Assembly (NCBI RefSeq): GCF_037201965.1
Contig: NZ_CP147518.1
Coordinates: forward strand, 5,945,001 to 6,009,000
Length of the DNA stretch: 64,000 nt
DNA from: Spirosoma sp. SC4-14
GTDB lineage: Bacteria; Bacteroidota; Bacteroidia; Cytophagales; Spirosomataceae
Direction: 5' to 3'
Part shown: in pieces, positions 53,265-62,510 of the stretch
Numbering within the stretch: position 1 is the stretch's first letter
How the letters are laid out: each line of letters opens with the position of its first letter
Notes under the pieces: generated by a model
Told to the model about the DNA's origin: nothing
The model's database searches: none
What the model saw: the letters and a program-made list of their open reading frames with translations, nothing else
Program-made: the position numbers and the translations under genes

Positions 53265-54055
53265 ATTTTTTCCTTACTCAACTGCTTGAAGCGCGGCTTA
53301 ATAGATGAAAAATTCAGCGTTTCTTTTGATCCCAGCGCCAGATAGCCAAGCACACCCAGACTTTCATCAAACAAATTCAGTACTCGATCCTGCAATGGCT
53401 TATCGAAATAAATCAACACGTTTCGGCAAAGAATAATATCAAATTCGTTGAACGAACGATCTGACACCAGATTATGCGTCGAAAAAATCATTTTTTCGTT
53501 CAGCGATTCATCAAATTTCACCTGGCTATACTGAGCGGTATAGTAGGACGAAAAATCCTGAATACCTCCCGATTCAATATAATTCTCCGAATACTGCTTC
53601 ATGGGGCCGATGGGAAAAATCCCCTTTCGGGCTTTTTCGAGTGCACTGGGATTCAGGTCAGTAGCATAAATCAATGATTTATAGAGAAGCTTTGCTTCTT
53701 TCAGCAGAATAGCCATTGAATAAACTTCCTCGCCCGTTGCACAGCCTGCATGCCAGATGCGGATAAACGGTTTGGCCGACAATGTGGGTAAAATTTCGGT
53801 TCGCAGGCATTTGTAAAACTGTGGATCACGAAACATTTCGGTAACGGTGACGGTAATTTCTTCCACAAACCGTTTCAAATAATCCGCATCCGATTTTATA
53901 CGGTACCGAAACTCGGCAAAGCTCGGGAATCGATCCAACGTCCATAACCGAACAATTCGCCTTTTTAGCGATGCCCGGGAGTAGTTTGTAAAGTCATATC
54001 CGTATGTTTCATACAGATCGGTCAATAAGATATCTACCTCAGCCTCTTCAATCAT
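53246..54055 (-). CDS. cheR: CheR-type protein methyltransferase
   Basis: 269 aa from ATG at 54055; a TTG at 54067 directly abuts the receiver stop and would add four residues. N-terminal helical domain about 1-80, then the SAM-binding domain: RIWHAGCATGEEVYSMAI, YATDLNPSALEKA, FDIILCRNVLIYFD. Methylates glutamates on receptor-like proteins. Operon position after a receiver gene, overlapping cheB, indicates a paired CheR/CheB unit. Confidence 0.92.
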   Translation of the reverse strand: MIEEAEVDILLTDLYETYGYDFTNYSRASLKRRIVRLWTLDRFPSFAEFRYRIKSDADYLKRFVEEITVTVTEMFRDPQFYKCLRTEILPTLSAKPFIRIWHAGCATGEEVYSMAILLKEAKLLYKSLIYATDLNPSALEKARKGIFPIGPMKQYSENYIESGGIQDFSSYYTAQYSQVKFDESLNEKMIFSTHNLVSDRSFNEFDIILCRNVLIYFDKPLQDRVLNLFDESLGVLGYLALGSKETLNFSSIKPRFKQLSKEKIWRKMS

Positions 54056-54067
54056 TCCGTAATCCAA

Positions 54068-54439
54068 CTAAAGCCGAGATAGCAATTGCAATAATCTGTC
54101 CACATCAATCGGTTTCGCAATATAGTCCGTTGCACCAGCCAGTAAACTCTTCTCCCGATCGCCCACCATTGCCTGAGCTGTAACCGAAATAATGGGCGTG
54201 TCGCGTCGGCTTACAATGTTTTTAATGCGTGGAATAGCCTCATAACCATCCATCTCAGGCATCATCATATCGATCAGCACAATATCGACAACCTCGTCGG
54301 TTTCCAGCAAATCAAGAGCCTCCTGGGCACTACTGCAGGAAATACACTCGTAGGATCTGGCCTTCAGGGTAGCGGTCAATGCAAAAATATTTCGTGCATC
54401 GTCGTCGATAATCAACACCCGTTTCTTAGTCATTTTCAT
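54068..54439 (-). CDS. Single-domain response regulator (CheY-like)
   Basis: 123 aa, one receiver. RVLIIDDDARNIFALTATLKAR with the acidic pair, VDIVLIDMMMPEMDGYE with the phospho-acceptor Asp at about residue 57, and IISVTAQAM, YIAKPID as Thr and Lys positions. It closely resembles the last receiver of the large hybrid kinase upstream and probably relays or competes for its phosphate. Adjacent to CheR with no gap. Confidence 0.92.
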   Translation of the reverse strand: MKMTKKRVLIIDDDARNIFALTATLKARSYECISCSSAQEALDLLETDEVVDIVLIDMMMPEMDGYEAIPRIKNIVSRRDTPIISVTAQAMVGDREKSLLAGATDYIAKPIDVDRLLQLLSRL

Positions 54440-54446
54440 TTGGTTA

Positions 54447-54472
54447 AAAGCCCCTCACCCCCAAAGGGGGCG
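54447..54472 (-). terminator. GC-rich hairpin between the hybrid kinase and receiver genes
   Basis: CCCCC (54459-54463) pairs with GGGGG (54467-54471) and, on the minus strand, is followed by GGGGCTTTT. The 169-nt spacer also holds GCTGG/CCAGC at about 54510-54530. An internal attenuator is possible between the kinase genes and the receiver-CheR-CheB genes. Confidence 0.45.
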
Positions 54473-54608
54473 ATTAGAAGCCGAATATTCATGCCTTGGA
54501 ACGGTCGCCCGCTGGTGTGCTTGGCCAGCATGAACGTTTCGTTTGATTAATTAGGTTGGAATGCCATTATTCTAATTGCCTTAAACAGCAGAATACTATT
54601 TGAGACAA

Positions 54609-57600
54609 CTACGACCGCTCATAGAGCCACACACGCAGCAGCGACATAAGCTGATCGATATCAACAGGTTTAGTGATGTAGTCAGATGCTCCGGCCTGAA
54701 TGCACCGCTCCCGGTCGCCGGTCATGGCTTTTGCCGTTACGGCAATAACGGGCAGAGATTTCCACTGATAATTTTCGCGGATTTTTCGGGCCGTTTCGTA
54801 CCCGTCCATCTGCGGCATCATCATATCGAGCAAGACCAAATCAATAGTTGGGTTTTCCTGCAATTTCTGAATGGCTTCTTTTCCATCCAGCGCCGTAATA
54901 ACATTCATCTTATAATTCTCCAGGGCTTTGGAGAGGGAGAAAATATTACGGACATCGTCGTCGGCAACCAGCACCGTTTTACCTGTCAATACCTGACCTA
55001 AGGCGCCTAATTTCTTTTGACTTGCCGTTGCCGAAGTTTTTTTATTTTCATCGACCAGATGCAGGAACAGCGAAACTTCATCGAGCATCCGCTGATACGA
55101 ATGGGCTGTTTTTACAATAATCGAGTCGGCATATTTTTTAATTTTTAGCTCTTCGGCCATGGATAGGCTTTTGCCGGTGAAAATAATAATGGGCAGACTT
55201 TCGAGCCCCGGATTTTTCTTCACTTCCTCCAGCGTATCGTAGGCTTTTGAATCGGGCACGCCCATATCCAGAATAACGCAGTTGATTTGTTCCTGTTTTA
55301 AGGCTTCAACGCTTTCCAAAATATTACTCTTCAACTCCGAGTTAATATTAAACGATTCCAGAAAATAAGCCAGCGCCTTGGCATGTTTCGGGTTATCTTC
55401 AATAATGAGTACTTTCCTGGATTTACTGCTTAATACGTACTCTATTTTCTCGAAAACTTCCTGCATTTGCTCAAAAGCCATTGGTTTATCCACAAAATCA
55501 ATAGCTCCTTTCGACAGGCTTTCTTTTTTCACCTTATGCGACGACATAATGTGCACCGGAATGTGTCGCGTTTGCGGATCGGCCTTTAAGGCATCCATTA
55601 CCTGCCAGCCATTCATAACGGGCAACTGAATATCCAGCAATATGCCCATTGGTTTATAGATACCGGCCAGTCGGAGCCCCTCGTCGCCCCGCACCGCTAC
55701 GATGCCCTTGTAGCCTTTCCGTCGCGAATAATCGAGCAGCGATTTAGCGAAACTGGTATCGTCCTCAACAATCAGGATCGTTTTGTCGTCGGTTGTAATT
55801 GATTTTCGGTCATCGGGAATAGCCTCGGGGATAATAGTACTGATATATTGAATAGGTGTTTCCTCTTCGGGTTCTTCTGTAACCAGAGGAGACGTTTCGG
55901 GTTTTCGGCTCACATAAACCGGTGCCGAATGTGGAGCAGCCTCGCCGGGTGTTCCGGGCAAATGAACCGTGAAGGTACTGCCTTCGTTTACGTTGCTTTT
56001 GAGCGTAATTTCGCCCCCCAGCAGCTTGGCCAGTTCGCGACTGATCGACAGGCCCAGCCCCGTACCGCCGTATTTTCGCTTGGTCGACCCATCGGCCTGC
56101 TGGAAGGCTTCAAAAATAAGATGCTGTTTTTCTGGCGGAATGCCAATGCCGGTATCCTTGACAATGAATTGAAGGGACGAGTCGGCAGCTTTCTGGATCG
56201 TTAGCGAGACCGAGCCTTTCGACGTAAATTTCAGCGCGTTGGAGATCAGGTTTTTCAGAATCTGCCCCAGTCGCATTTTATCGGTTTCAATAACACCTGG
56301 AACACCCGACTCTACGTTAATGGCAAATTCGAGGTGTTTTTCGTTAGCCAGCGGCCCAAACAACGCCTGTAGTTCATCCGTAATTTCCTGGACCGGCACA
56401 TCGAGGTATTCGAGTTTCATCTGCCCGGCTTCAATCTTCGACAGATCCAGAATTTCGTCGATCAGGCCAAGCAGGCCATTGCCCGAGGTCTGAATTACTT
56501 TGGCATATTCAATCTGATCGCTGGTCAGGTTATCCTCATTATTTTCGGAAAGCAATCGGCTGAGCAACAGAATTGAGTTGAGTGGCGTGCGTAACTCGTG
56601 CGACATATTGGCCAGAAACTCCGATTTATAGCGGGTACTCAGTTCCAGCTCTTCGGCTTTTTTCACAATTTCCTCATTTTTCTGCTCCAGCAACAGGCTT
56701 CGTTCTTCGAGTTCGGCATTGGTTTGCTGGAGTTCTTCCTGCTGCACACGCAGTTCTTCTTCCGATGCCTGAAGTTTCAGCGCCTGGGCTTCAAGTTCGG
56801 CGTTTACGTTTTCCAGTTCGTTATGCTGTGCCTGTAGCTCTTCCGACTGCGCCTGTGTTTCTTCGAGGAAATTTTGCAGCTTCACATAATCCAGCGCCGA
56901 ATTAACACCAATAGACAGTGCATCCAGATTGGATTCGAGAAAAGTAATCTGGAGCGGATCTGGCTTATAGAGGAGTCCAATTTCAATTATGCCAATACAA
57001 ATATTGGTGTATACCAGTGGCGCAATGATGAGTGCTACGGGCTGTGTATTGCCCAACGACGAGTTGACAGTCAGGTAGGTTTCGGGCAAATCCTGAATCA
57101 CGAGTGTTTTTTGGGCCTTGATAGCCTGCCCAACCAGCCCCTCTCCCATCCGAATGGTTGTTGGTGCATTGTTCGCAGCATAATTACCAACCAGCCGGTA
57201 GGTCGAGTCGCCGTCGATAATATAAACAGTTCCTACCGGTGCATCCAGATACTGGCAGGTTTTTTGAATCAGATTATCGGCCAGTTTTTCCAGATTGCGC
57301 TCCCCCCGAATCGACTCTGTCAGGCTAAGCGTGCCCGATTGCAGCCAGTTGCGATTTTGTAAATCGGTAAATGTACTTTCCAGCGAAGCGGCCATTGTGT
57401 TCAGCGCTTTCCCAATCCGGCCCAGTTCATCATCACGAGTATCGTTACTTCTTACCGAATAGTTTCCTTCGGCAATATCGGTGGTAATGTCCTCCATGAG
57501 GCCAATTCGGTCATTGGTTTCCCTATATCGCTCTTCGGCCTCAATCTGGCTGGCTATCCGGTTGTCGAGGTCTCGTTTGATACGGACATACGTACTAACC

Positions 57601-58211
57601 GTAATCATGATAGAGATTACGGCTGCTATTAGCATCAGAAAGGGCGTATAGGTAATGTATACCTGCTGTTGCGCAACCCGATTGGCCAGTATCTTACTTT
57701 CTTCGCTTTTGATACGATTCGTTACAAGCCGCAGATTGTCCATCAGTTTCTTGCCCCGAATCATTTCATTGTAGCGCGACAACGTATCGCGCCCGAACGA
57801 TTTATTGCGTCGGGTCAGGTTTATGATTCGCTGCATCTGCGCAAATTTGTCTTCATACAGCGACTTGACCTCGTTCAGATTCTGCTGCTGAATTTCGTTA
57901 TCGGCCGTCAGGTCGGCCAGCTCATTGTAGCTGTTCTGCACCTTTGCATACGCTCCATTGTAAGGGTCCAGAAAACTGGGGTCGAGTGTTATTAGAAAGC
58001 CCCGCTGCCCGGTTTCGGCATCTTTCATATACGAAATGATGTTCTCGGCTTCTATCAGCACCTGATTGGTATGGTTCACCAACTGTGAGTTACTGATCAG
58101 TTTCTGAATGCTATAATACGAAGCGACAAGGCTACCAACCAGCAGCAGGATTGAGATAGAAAACACAATCTGTAACTGCCTGATCACAGAATTTGATATA
58201 GTTTTAGGCAT
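54609..58211 (-). CDS. Hybrid histidine kinase: CHASE3-HAMP-GAF-HisKA-HATPase-three receivers
   Basis: 1200 aa. An N-terminal membrane helix (about 12-32), CHASE3 sensor (35-180; SYMKDAETGQRGFLIT), second helix near 190-205, HAMP (about 205-275), GAF (about 290-440), a long Glu/Gln coiled coil (440-540), HisKA with the phospho-His in MSHELRTPLN (about 547), HATPase with N, G1 and G2 boxes (DTGIGIPPE, GTGLGLSIS), then three receivers from about 815, 940 and 1079 (LLDMMMPQMDGYE in the last). A complex phosphorelay starting point. It begins two bases after the upstream kinase stop. Confidence 0.93.
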   Translation of the reverse strand: MPKTISNSVIRQLQIVFSISILLLVGSLVASYYSIQKLISNSQLVNHTNQVLIEAENIISYMKDAETGQRGFLITLDPSFLDPYNGAYAKVQNSYNELADLTADNEIQQQNLNEVKSLYEDKFAQMQRIINLTRRNKSFGRDTLSRYNEMIRGKKLMDNLRLVTNRIKSEESKILANRVAQQQVYITYTPFLMLIAAVISIMITVSTYVRIKRDLDNRIASQIEAEERYRETNDRIGLMEDITTDIAEGNYSVRSNDTRDDELGRIGKALNTMAASLESTFTDLQNRNWLQSGTLSLTESIRGERNLEKLADNLIQKTCQYLDAPVGTVYIIDGDSTYRLVGNYAANNAPTTIRMGEGLVGQAIKAQKTLVIQDLPETYLTVNSSLGNTQPVALIIAPLVYTNICIGIIEIGLLYKPDPLQITFLESNLDALSIGVNSALDYVKLQNFLEETQAQSEELQAQHNELENVNAELEAQALKLQASEEELRVQQEELQQTNAELEERSLLLEQKNEEIVKKAEELELSTRYKSEFLANMSHELRTPLNSILLLSRLLSENNEDNLTSDQIEYAKVIQTSGNGLLGLIDEILDLSKIEAGQMKLEYLDVPVQEITDELQALFGPLANEKHLEFAINVESGVPGVIETDKMRLGQILKNLISNALKFTSKGSVSLTIQKAADSSLQFIVKDTGIGIPPEKQHLIFEAFQQADGSTKRKYGGTGLGLSISRELAKLLGGEITLKSNVNEGSTFTVHLPGTPGEAAPHSAPVYVSRKPETSPLVTEEPEEETPIQYISTIIPEAIPDDRKSITTDDKTILIVEDDTSFAKSLLDYSRRKGYKGIVAVRGDEGLRLAGIYKPMGILLDIQLPVMNGWQVMDALKADPQTRHIPVHIMSSHKVKKESLSKGAIDFVDKPMAFEQMQEVFEKIEYVLSSKSRKVLIIEDNPKHAKALAYFLESFNINSELKSNILESVEALKQEQINCVILDMGVPDSKAYDTLEEVKKNPGLESLPIIIFTGKSLSMAEELKIKKYADSIIVKTAHSYQRMLDEVSLFLHLVDENKKTSATASQKKLGALGQVLTGKTVLVADDDVRNIFSLSKALENYKMNVITALDGKEAIQKLQENPTIDLVLLDMMMPQMDGYETARKIRENYQWKSLPVIAVTAKAMTGDRERCIQAGASDYITKPVDIDQLMSLLRVWLYERS

Positions 58212-58213
58212 GG

Positions 58214-59821
58214 TTAATTCTGAGGAGAAGTTAGGTAGTCGGTAATGGGCTCGTTTATATGCTGCATTGGCAACACAAGGATAAAGCTAGTGCCTTCGCC
58301 CAAACGACTTCTGGCAGAAATAAGCCCTTGATGTTTTTCAATGTTTTTCTTAGCGATGGCCAGCCCAATTCCGGTTCCTTCATAACTGGAGCGGTTATTT
58401 AATCGCTGAAAAATAACAAAGATTCGGTCGAGGAATTTCTCATCAAAGCCAATCCCGTTGTCGCTTACCACTATACGACAAAACATTCCATTGAGCGCCG
58501 GTGTACTATCAACCTCTTTTTTCTGAATCCGTTCGGCACTGATATGAATGATGGGCGCAACATCGCCCTTCGAGAACTTAAGTGCGTTACTGATCAGATT
58601 CTGAAAAACCTGCCGGATTCGCCCTGGTATAGTATCGATCATTGGTAACGGATCGATCGTTACGGTAGCCTGCTTTTTGCGAATCACTTCCTCAAAATCG
58701 ACCAATACTTCATTCAGCAGTGCATTGAGGTCGGTAGGTTTAAAAGTAGCTGGTTTGGCCAGTTGCGAATAGGAAAGTAAATCGTCGATGAGTCCCGACA
58801 GCCGGGCCGATGATTTAATGGATCGTTCCAGATAAGCAACAGCCTCAGGATTTTCTTTCAGATATTTCTCTCGGATCAGATCGTGAAGGAGCTGAATTTT
58901 GCGCAAGGGTTCTTTCAAATCGTGCGAAACAACCCACGTAAATTGCTGAAGCTCATGATTGGTTGTCTCCAGCTCTGCATTTTTCAGCAACAGTTCTTTA
59001 GTGCGGGTAGCAACCTGTTCTTCCAGAATTTCGGCTACCAGCTTTTGGGGATGAATGTCGGTAAAGGTTCCTACCCAGCGCACAACCGTATCCTGCTGCT
59101 TTATTGGTATGATCCGTAATAAGTGGTATTTATAGTTGTCCGTTGTAAGTTCCTTTAGACGGACTTCCCGCGTGAATTCGATACCGCGTTCCAGATAAAC
59201 AGGCCATTCCGTACAAACAGGCTCATCGTCGGGATGCACTTCCGGAAAAGCCGTTGGGTCAGTAGAATAGTTATACCAATGTTCGTTTACGTATTCGATT
59301 CGGCCACTATTAGCCACCGTGAAAGCCATCTGCGGTAACGAAGCCAGCACCAGCCTCAGGTCCTGCATCCGGGCCGCCAGTTCTTCCTGAGCCTGTTTTC
59401 TTACTTCAATCTCGTTGCGTAACAAATCCTGAGCTGTTCGTAGCTCCTGCTGTTGTTCGTAGAGCCTATGGAGCGTTTTTACTTTCAGGACAAGTATATC
59501 GGGGTCGACAGGTTTGGTCAGATAATCGATTCCGCCAGCAGTATAACCTTTTGTTATAAATTTTTTCTCTTTATTAACAGCCGATAAAAAAATGATGGAA
59601 GAGTCTTTCGATTTACTAAACCCCGTTATGGCATTGGCCACTTCAAACCCATCCATTCCGGGCATCTGCACGTCCAGAATAATAACGGAATAATTGGTTT
59701 TGAGAATTTTTTTTAATGCTTCTTCGCCCGATTCGGCCGTATCGACGGAGAAGTTATGCAGTTCCAGAATCTTTTTTAACGGAAAAATATTCTCTGGTCT
59801 GTCATCGACAATGAGAACCAT
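58214..59821 (-). CDS. Receiver-PAS histidine kinase
   Basis: 535 aa from ATG at 59821, where the receiver starts (MVLIVDDRPENIFPLKKIL); longer reading adds 39 residues unlike the domain. Receiver 1-120 (VIILDVQMPGMDGFE), a coiled coil, PAS about 155-270 (MAFTVANSGRIEYVNEHWY), HisKA about 295-365 with VSHDLKEPLRK, and HATPase 405-520 (DNGIGFDEKFLDRIF, GTGIGLAIAKK). No membrane segment, so cytoplasmic. First gene of the five-gene operon. Confidence 0.92.
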   Translation of the reverse strand: MVLIVDDRPENIFPLKKILELHNFSVDTAESGEEALKKILKTNYSVIILDVQMPGMDGFEVANAITGFSKSKDSSIIFLSAVNKEKKFITKGYTAGGIDYLTKPVDPDILVLKVKTLHRLYEQQQELRTAQDLLRNEIEVRKQAQEELAARMQDLRLVLASLPQMAFTVANSGRIEYVNEHWYNYSTDPTAFPEVHPDDEPVCTEWPVYLERGIEFTREVRLKELTTDNYKYHLLRIIPIKQQDTVVRWVGTFTDIHPQKLVAEILEEQVATRTKELLLKNAELETTNHELQQFTWVVSHDLKEPLRKIQLLHDLIREKYLKENPEAVAYLERSIKSSARLSGLIDDLLSYSQLAKPATFKPTDLNALLNEVLVDFEEVIRKKQATVTIDPLPMIDTIPGRIRQVFQNLISNALKFSKGDVAPIIHISAERIQKKEVDSTPALNGMFCRIVVSDNGIGFDEKFLDRIFVIFQRLNNRSSYEGTGIGLAIAKKNIEKHQGLISARSRLGEGTSFILVLPMQHINEPITDYLTSPQN

Positions 59822-60208
59822 ATTCACGATAACTTTTATAACGTTGGTATTGATCGCAGCGAGCGATAAAATGCGGCTGGCAATTCGTTTTATCGATCTG
59901 GCAAAAACCTTTTCCCTGAACAATTGCGCGGCCGGCAATTTTATTGTGAAGATATGCCATTCTGGCAGGTGCTTCCAAATGTATGATGGTTATAAGCAAT
60001 AAAAAGCTTCCTTAGTTTTTATACGGCCCAATTTAAGCGTAAAAGAACCAAAGAACGAAAGAGTGAAAAGCTGACGCAAGGCTTATCTGCCAGATGGTAT
60101 TCACTCTTTCAGAGGGTTCGTTCCGTCGACCAAGATTTCTATTTTTTCTCTCCATAATTCAACCGCAACGGTTTTTTTTCGTTTTTTACATATAGACCAT
60201 CATTAACC
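59822..60208. other. Spacer upstream of the kinase operon and the acyl-CoA ligase
   Basis: 387 bp between divergent genes. It contains an ATCGC/GCGAT mini-hairpin near 59849-59864 and the inverted repeat at 60053-60123. No convincing open frame. Promoters for both sides must be here, but no clean TTTG/TAnnTTTG pair stands out. Confidence 0.5.
60053..60123. repeat. Intergenic inverted repeat upstream of the acyl-CoA ligase
   Basis: GAAAGAGTGA (60057-60066) pairs with TCACTCTTTC (60101-60110), and flanking GAACG/CGTTC can extend it. The loop contains GCTGACGCAAGG (60070-60081), the same word as in the hairpin at 8923-8962. Confidence 0.65.
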
Positions 60209-61888
60209 ATGATCCAGACAAAATTAATTCCCAGAACCCCTGAGGCTTACGAGCCTCCTATGCTCATAAAAAACATCCTGGCGGAGTCGATCAAATATGA
60301 ACCGCAACGGGAAATTGTTTATCGCGATCTGTTCCGAATGAATTATGTTGAGTTCAACCGACGTGTTCGGCAATTAGCCAATGTGCTCACGGGCATCGGG
60401 GTTAATCCGGGCGATACTGTTGCCGTATTCGATTGGGATAGTCACCGCTATCTCGAATGTTTTTTTGGGGTTACCAGCCTTGGCGCTATACTTCATACCG
60501 TAAACGTCCGGTTGTCGCCCGCTCAGATTCTCTATACCATGAATCATGCACAGGACAAAGTGGTGCTGATTCACGAAGATTTCCTGCCGATCCTGAGTGC
60601 TATTAAAGACCAGTTAACGACCGTAGAAACATTCGTGCTCATTAGCGACAAAGTCTATACCGACCTCAATGCAATTGGCCATGTACCGGCGGGTTTTGTT
60701 GGCGAGTATGAAGCATTGCTGCGGGATGCGTCGGTTCACTACGATTTCCCGGATTTCGATGAGAATACATGGGCTACCACGTTCTACACGACCGGAACTA
60801 CGGGCAATCCTAAGGGTGTCTATTTTTCGCACCGGCAGTTGTTTCTGCATACTATGGGCCTGTTAACGTATCTGATTGGATACGAAGCGTTGCCGTTCAA
60901 TTCGCGCAAGGATGTGTATATGCCCATTACGCCCATGTTTCACGTCCATGCCTGGGGGTTTCCATTTCTGGCTACGCTGATGTCGGGCAAACAGGTATAT
61001 CCGGGCAAATATGAACCCGAAATGCTGTTGAAACTTCTGGTTACCGAAGGGGTAACGCTCTCGCATTGCGTGCCCACCATTCTGAACATGCTTGTCAGCA
61101 ATCCGGCAGCTCAGAAGTTCCGGGATCAGTTAAGTCGCTGGAGTGTGCTGATAGGTGGCTCAGCCCTCACTAAAGGCTTAGCCAAAGCAGCCCTGAATCT
61201 TGGCATTAATGTAACGGCTGGTTATGGAATGTCGGAAACAGCCCCAATTCTGTCGGTAGTATATCTGAATGATAAAGAACGGGCACTGCCACTGGATGAG
61301 CAGATTGACTATAGAACCCGGGCAGGTCGGATTGCGCCTTTTGTGGAGGCCCGGCTCATGAACGAAGAAGGTGAGTTTGTGCCACATGATGGCGAAACAC
61401 TGGGCGAAATTGTGGTGCGAACACCCTGGACAACACAAGGCTACTACAACGATCCCGACCGGGGTGCCGAACTCTGGCGGGGTGGCTGGCTACACACGGG
61501 CGACGTGGCCAGTATTACGCCCGATCATTGGATTGTAGTGGCCGATCGTACTAAAGATGTGATTAAAACAGGGGGCGAATGGGTATCGTCGCTCGACATG
61601 GAGGATGTATTATCGCAGGTAGAGGGCGTAGCCGAATCGGCCGTAGTAGGCTTACCCGACGATCGCTGGGGCGAACGACCCCACGCACTGATTGTTCAGA
61701 AACCCGGTTATACACTGACCACCGAAGCCATTAAAACCAGTGTACAGGAGCGGATCAACCGGGGAGAAATCCACAAATGGTATATGCCCGACAGCATTAT
61801 CTTTGTTACCGAAATACCGAAAACCAGTGTAGGTAAAATCGATAAAAAACGAATTCGCGCCGAACTGAAAGAGCGCGTACTATCATAA
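60209..61888 (+). CDS. Acyl-CoA ligase (AMP-forming, AlkK/FadD-like)
   Basis: 559 aa of the ANL superfamily. P-loop-like FYTTGTTGNPKGVYFSH (about 190-206), GYGMSETAPI, WLHTGDVASI, RTKDVIKTGGEWVSSLDMED and, near the end, TSVGKIDKK with the catalytic Lys. No signal peptide or membrane anchor. The sequence is closest in feel to medium/long-chain AlkK-type ligases, which activate fatty acids for beta-oxidation; chain length cannot be set. Runs toward the YfcE-like gene. Confidence 0.9.
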   Translation: MIQTKLIPRTPEAYEPPMLIKNILAESIKYEPQREIVYRDLFRMNYVEFNRRVRQLANVLTGIGVNPGDTVAVFDWDSHRYLECFFGVTSLGAILHTVNVRLSPAQILYTMNHAQDKVVLIHEDFLPILSAIKDQLTTVETFVLISDKVYTDLNAIGHVPAGFVGEYEALLRDASVHYDFPDFDENTWATTFYTTGTTGNPKGVYFSHRQLFLHTMGLLTYLIGYEALPFNSRKDVYMPITPMFHVHAWGFPFLATLMSGKQVYPGKYEPEMLLKLLVTEGVTLSHCVPTILNMLVSNPAAQKFRDQLSRWSVLIGGSALTKGLAKAALNLGINVTAGYGMSETAPILSVVYLNDKERALPLDEQIDYRTRAGRIAPFVEARLMNEEGEFVPHDGETLGEIVVRTPWTTQGYYNDPDRGAELWRGGWLHTGDVASITPDHWIVVADRTKDVIKTGGEWVSSLDMEDVLSQVEGVAESAVVGLPDDRWGERPHALIVQKPGYTLTTEAIKTSVQERINRGEIHKWYMPDSIIFVTEIPKTSVGKIDKKRIRAELKERVLS

Positions 61889-61893
61889 TCATA

Positions 61894-61922
61894 CGGCTGG
61901 TAGGAAACCAAACCACCAGCCG
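61894..61922 (+). terminator. Hairpin after the acyl-CoA ligase
   Basis: CGGCTGGT (61894-61901) pairs with ACCAGCCG (61915-61922), followed by AAATTTTC. It ends 12 nt before the next ATG, so it may act as attenuator rather than full terminator. Confidence 0.5.
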
Positions 61923-61934
61923 AAATTTTCGACC

Positions 61935-62426
61935 ATGACTCGAATAGGCTTGCTTTCAGATACGCATAGTTTTCTTGATCCGCAGCTATTTACCCATTTT
62001 GATACCTGCGACGAAATCTGGCACGCAGGCGATGTAGGCGCGCTAACGGTTGCCGAGCAACTTCAGGCTTTTCGTCCATTGCGGGTTGTATGCGGAAATA
62101 TCGATACCGAAACGCGGGAGCTTCCTTCCCATCTCCGTTTTACACTGGAAGATCTGGACATCTGGATCACGCATATTGGCGGAACACCGCCCAAATACAA
62201 TCCTATTGTTCGACCTAACCTCCAGCTTAACCCGCCCGATCTGTTCGTTTGCGGTCATTCGCACATTCTTAAAGTTGTACGTGACCCTAAACGGAAGAAC
62301 CTGCTATTCATAAACCCCGGTGCGGCAGGCAAAACTGGCTTTCATCAGATGCGCACGGCCATTCGGTTTACGCTCGATGCCGGACGCATTCTGGATATGC
62401 AGGTAATTGAACTGGGAAAGAAATAA
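61935..62426 (+). CDS. YfcE/MJ0936-type metallophosphoesterase
   Basis: 163 aa. Metal-binding motifs in order: LLSDTHS (Asp8, His10), HAGDVG, VCGNID, THIGG and FVCGHSHI. The small single-domain YfcE fold hydrolyses phosphodiesters in vitro; physiological substrate unknown. Separated from ftsH by a strong bidirectional terminator. Confidence 0.92.
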   Translation: MTRIGLLSDTHSFLDPQLFTHFDTCDEIWHAGDVGALTVAEQLQAFRPLRVVCGNIDTETRELPSHLRFTLEDLDIWITHIGGTPPKYNPIVRPNLQLNPPDLFVCGHSHILKVVRDPKRKNLLFINPGAAGKTGFHQMRTAIRFTLDAGRILDMQVIELGKK

Positions 62427-62464
62427 CTTAATCCGTCCTGTCTTAAAAGCCTGCCAATAAACAA

Positions 62465-62499
62465 AAAAAGGGCCTTCATGCTAAATGAAGGCCCTTTTT
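62465..62499. terminator. Bidirectional terminator between the phosphoesterase gene and ftsH
   Basis: AAAAAGGGCCTTCAT pairs perfectly (15 bp) with ATGAAGGCCCTTTTT over a 5-nt loop, T-runs in both directions. Confidence 0.93.
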
Positions 62500-62510
62500 G
62501 GAAATTATTT

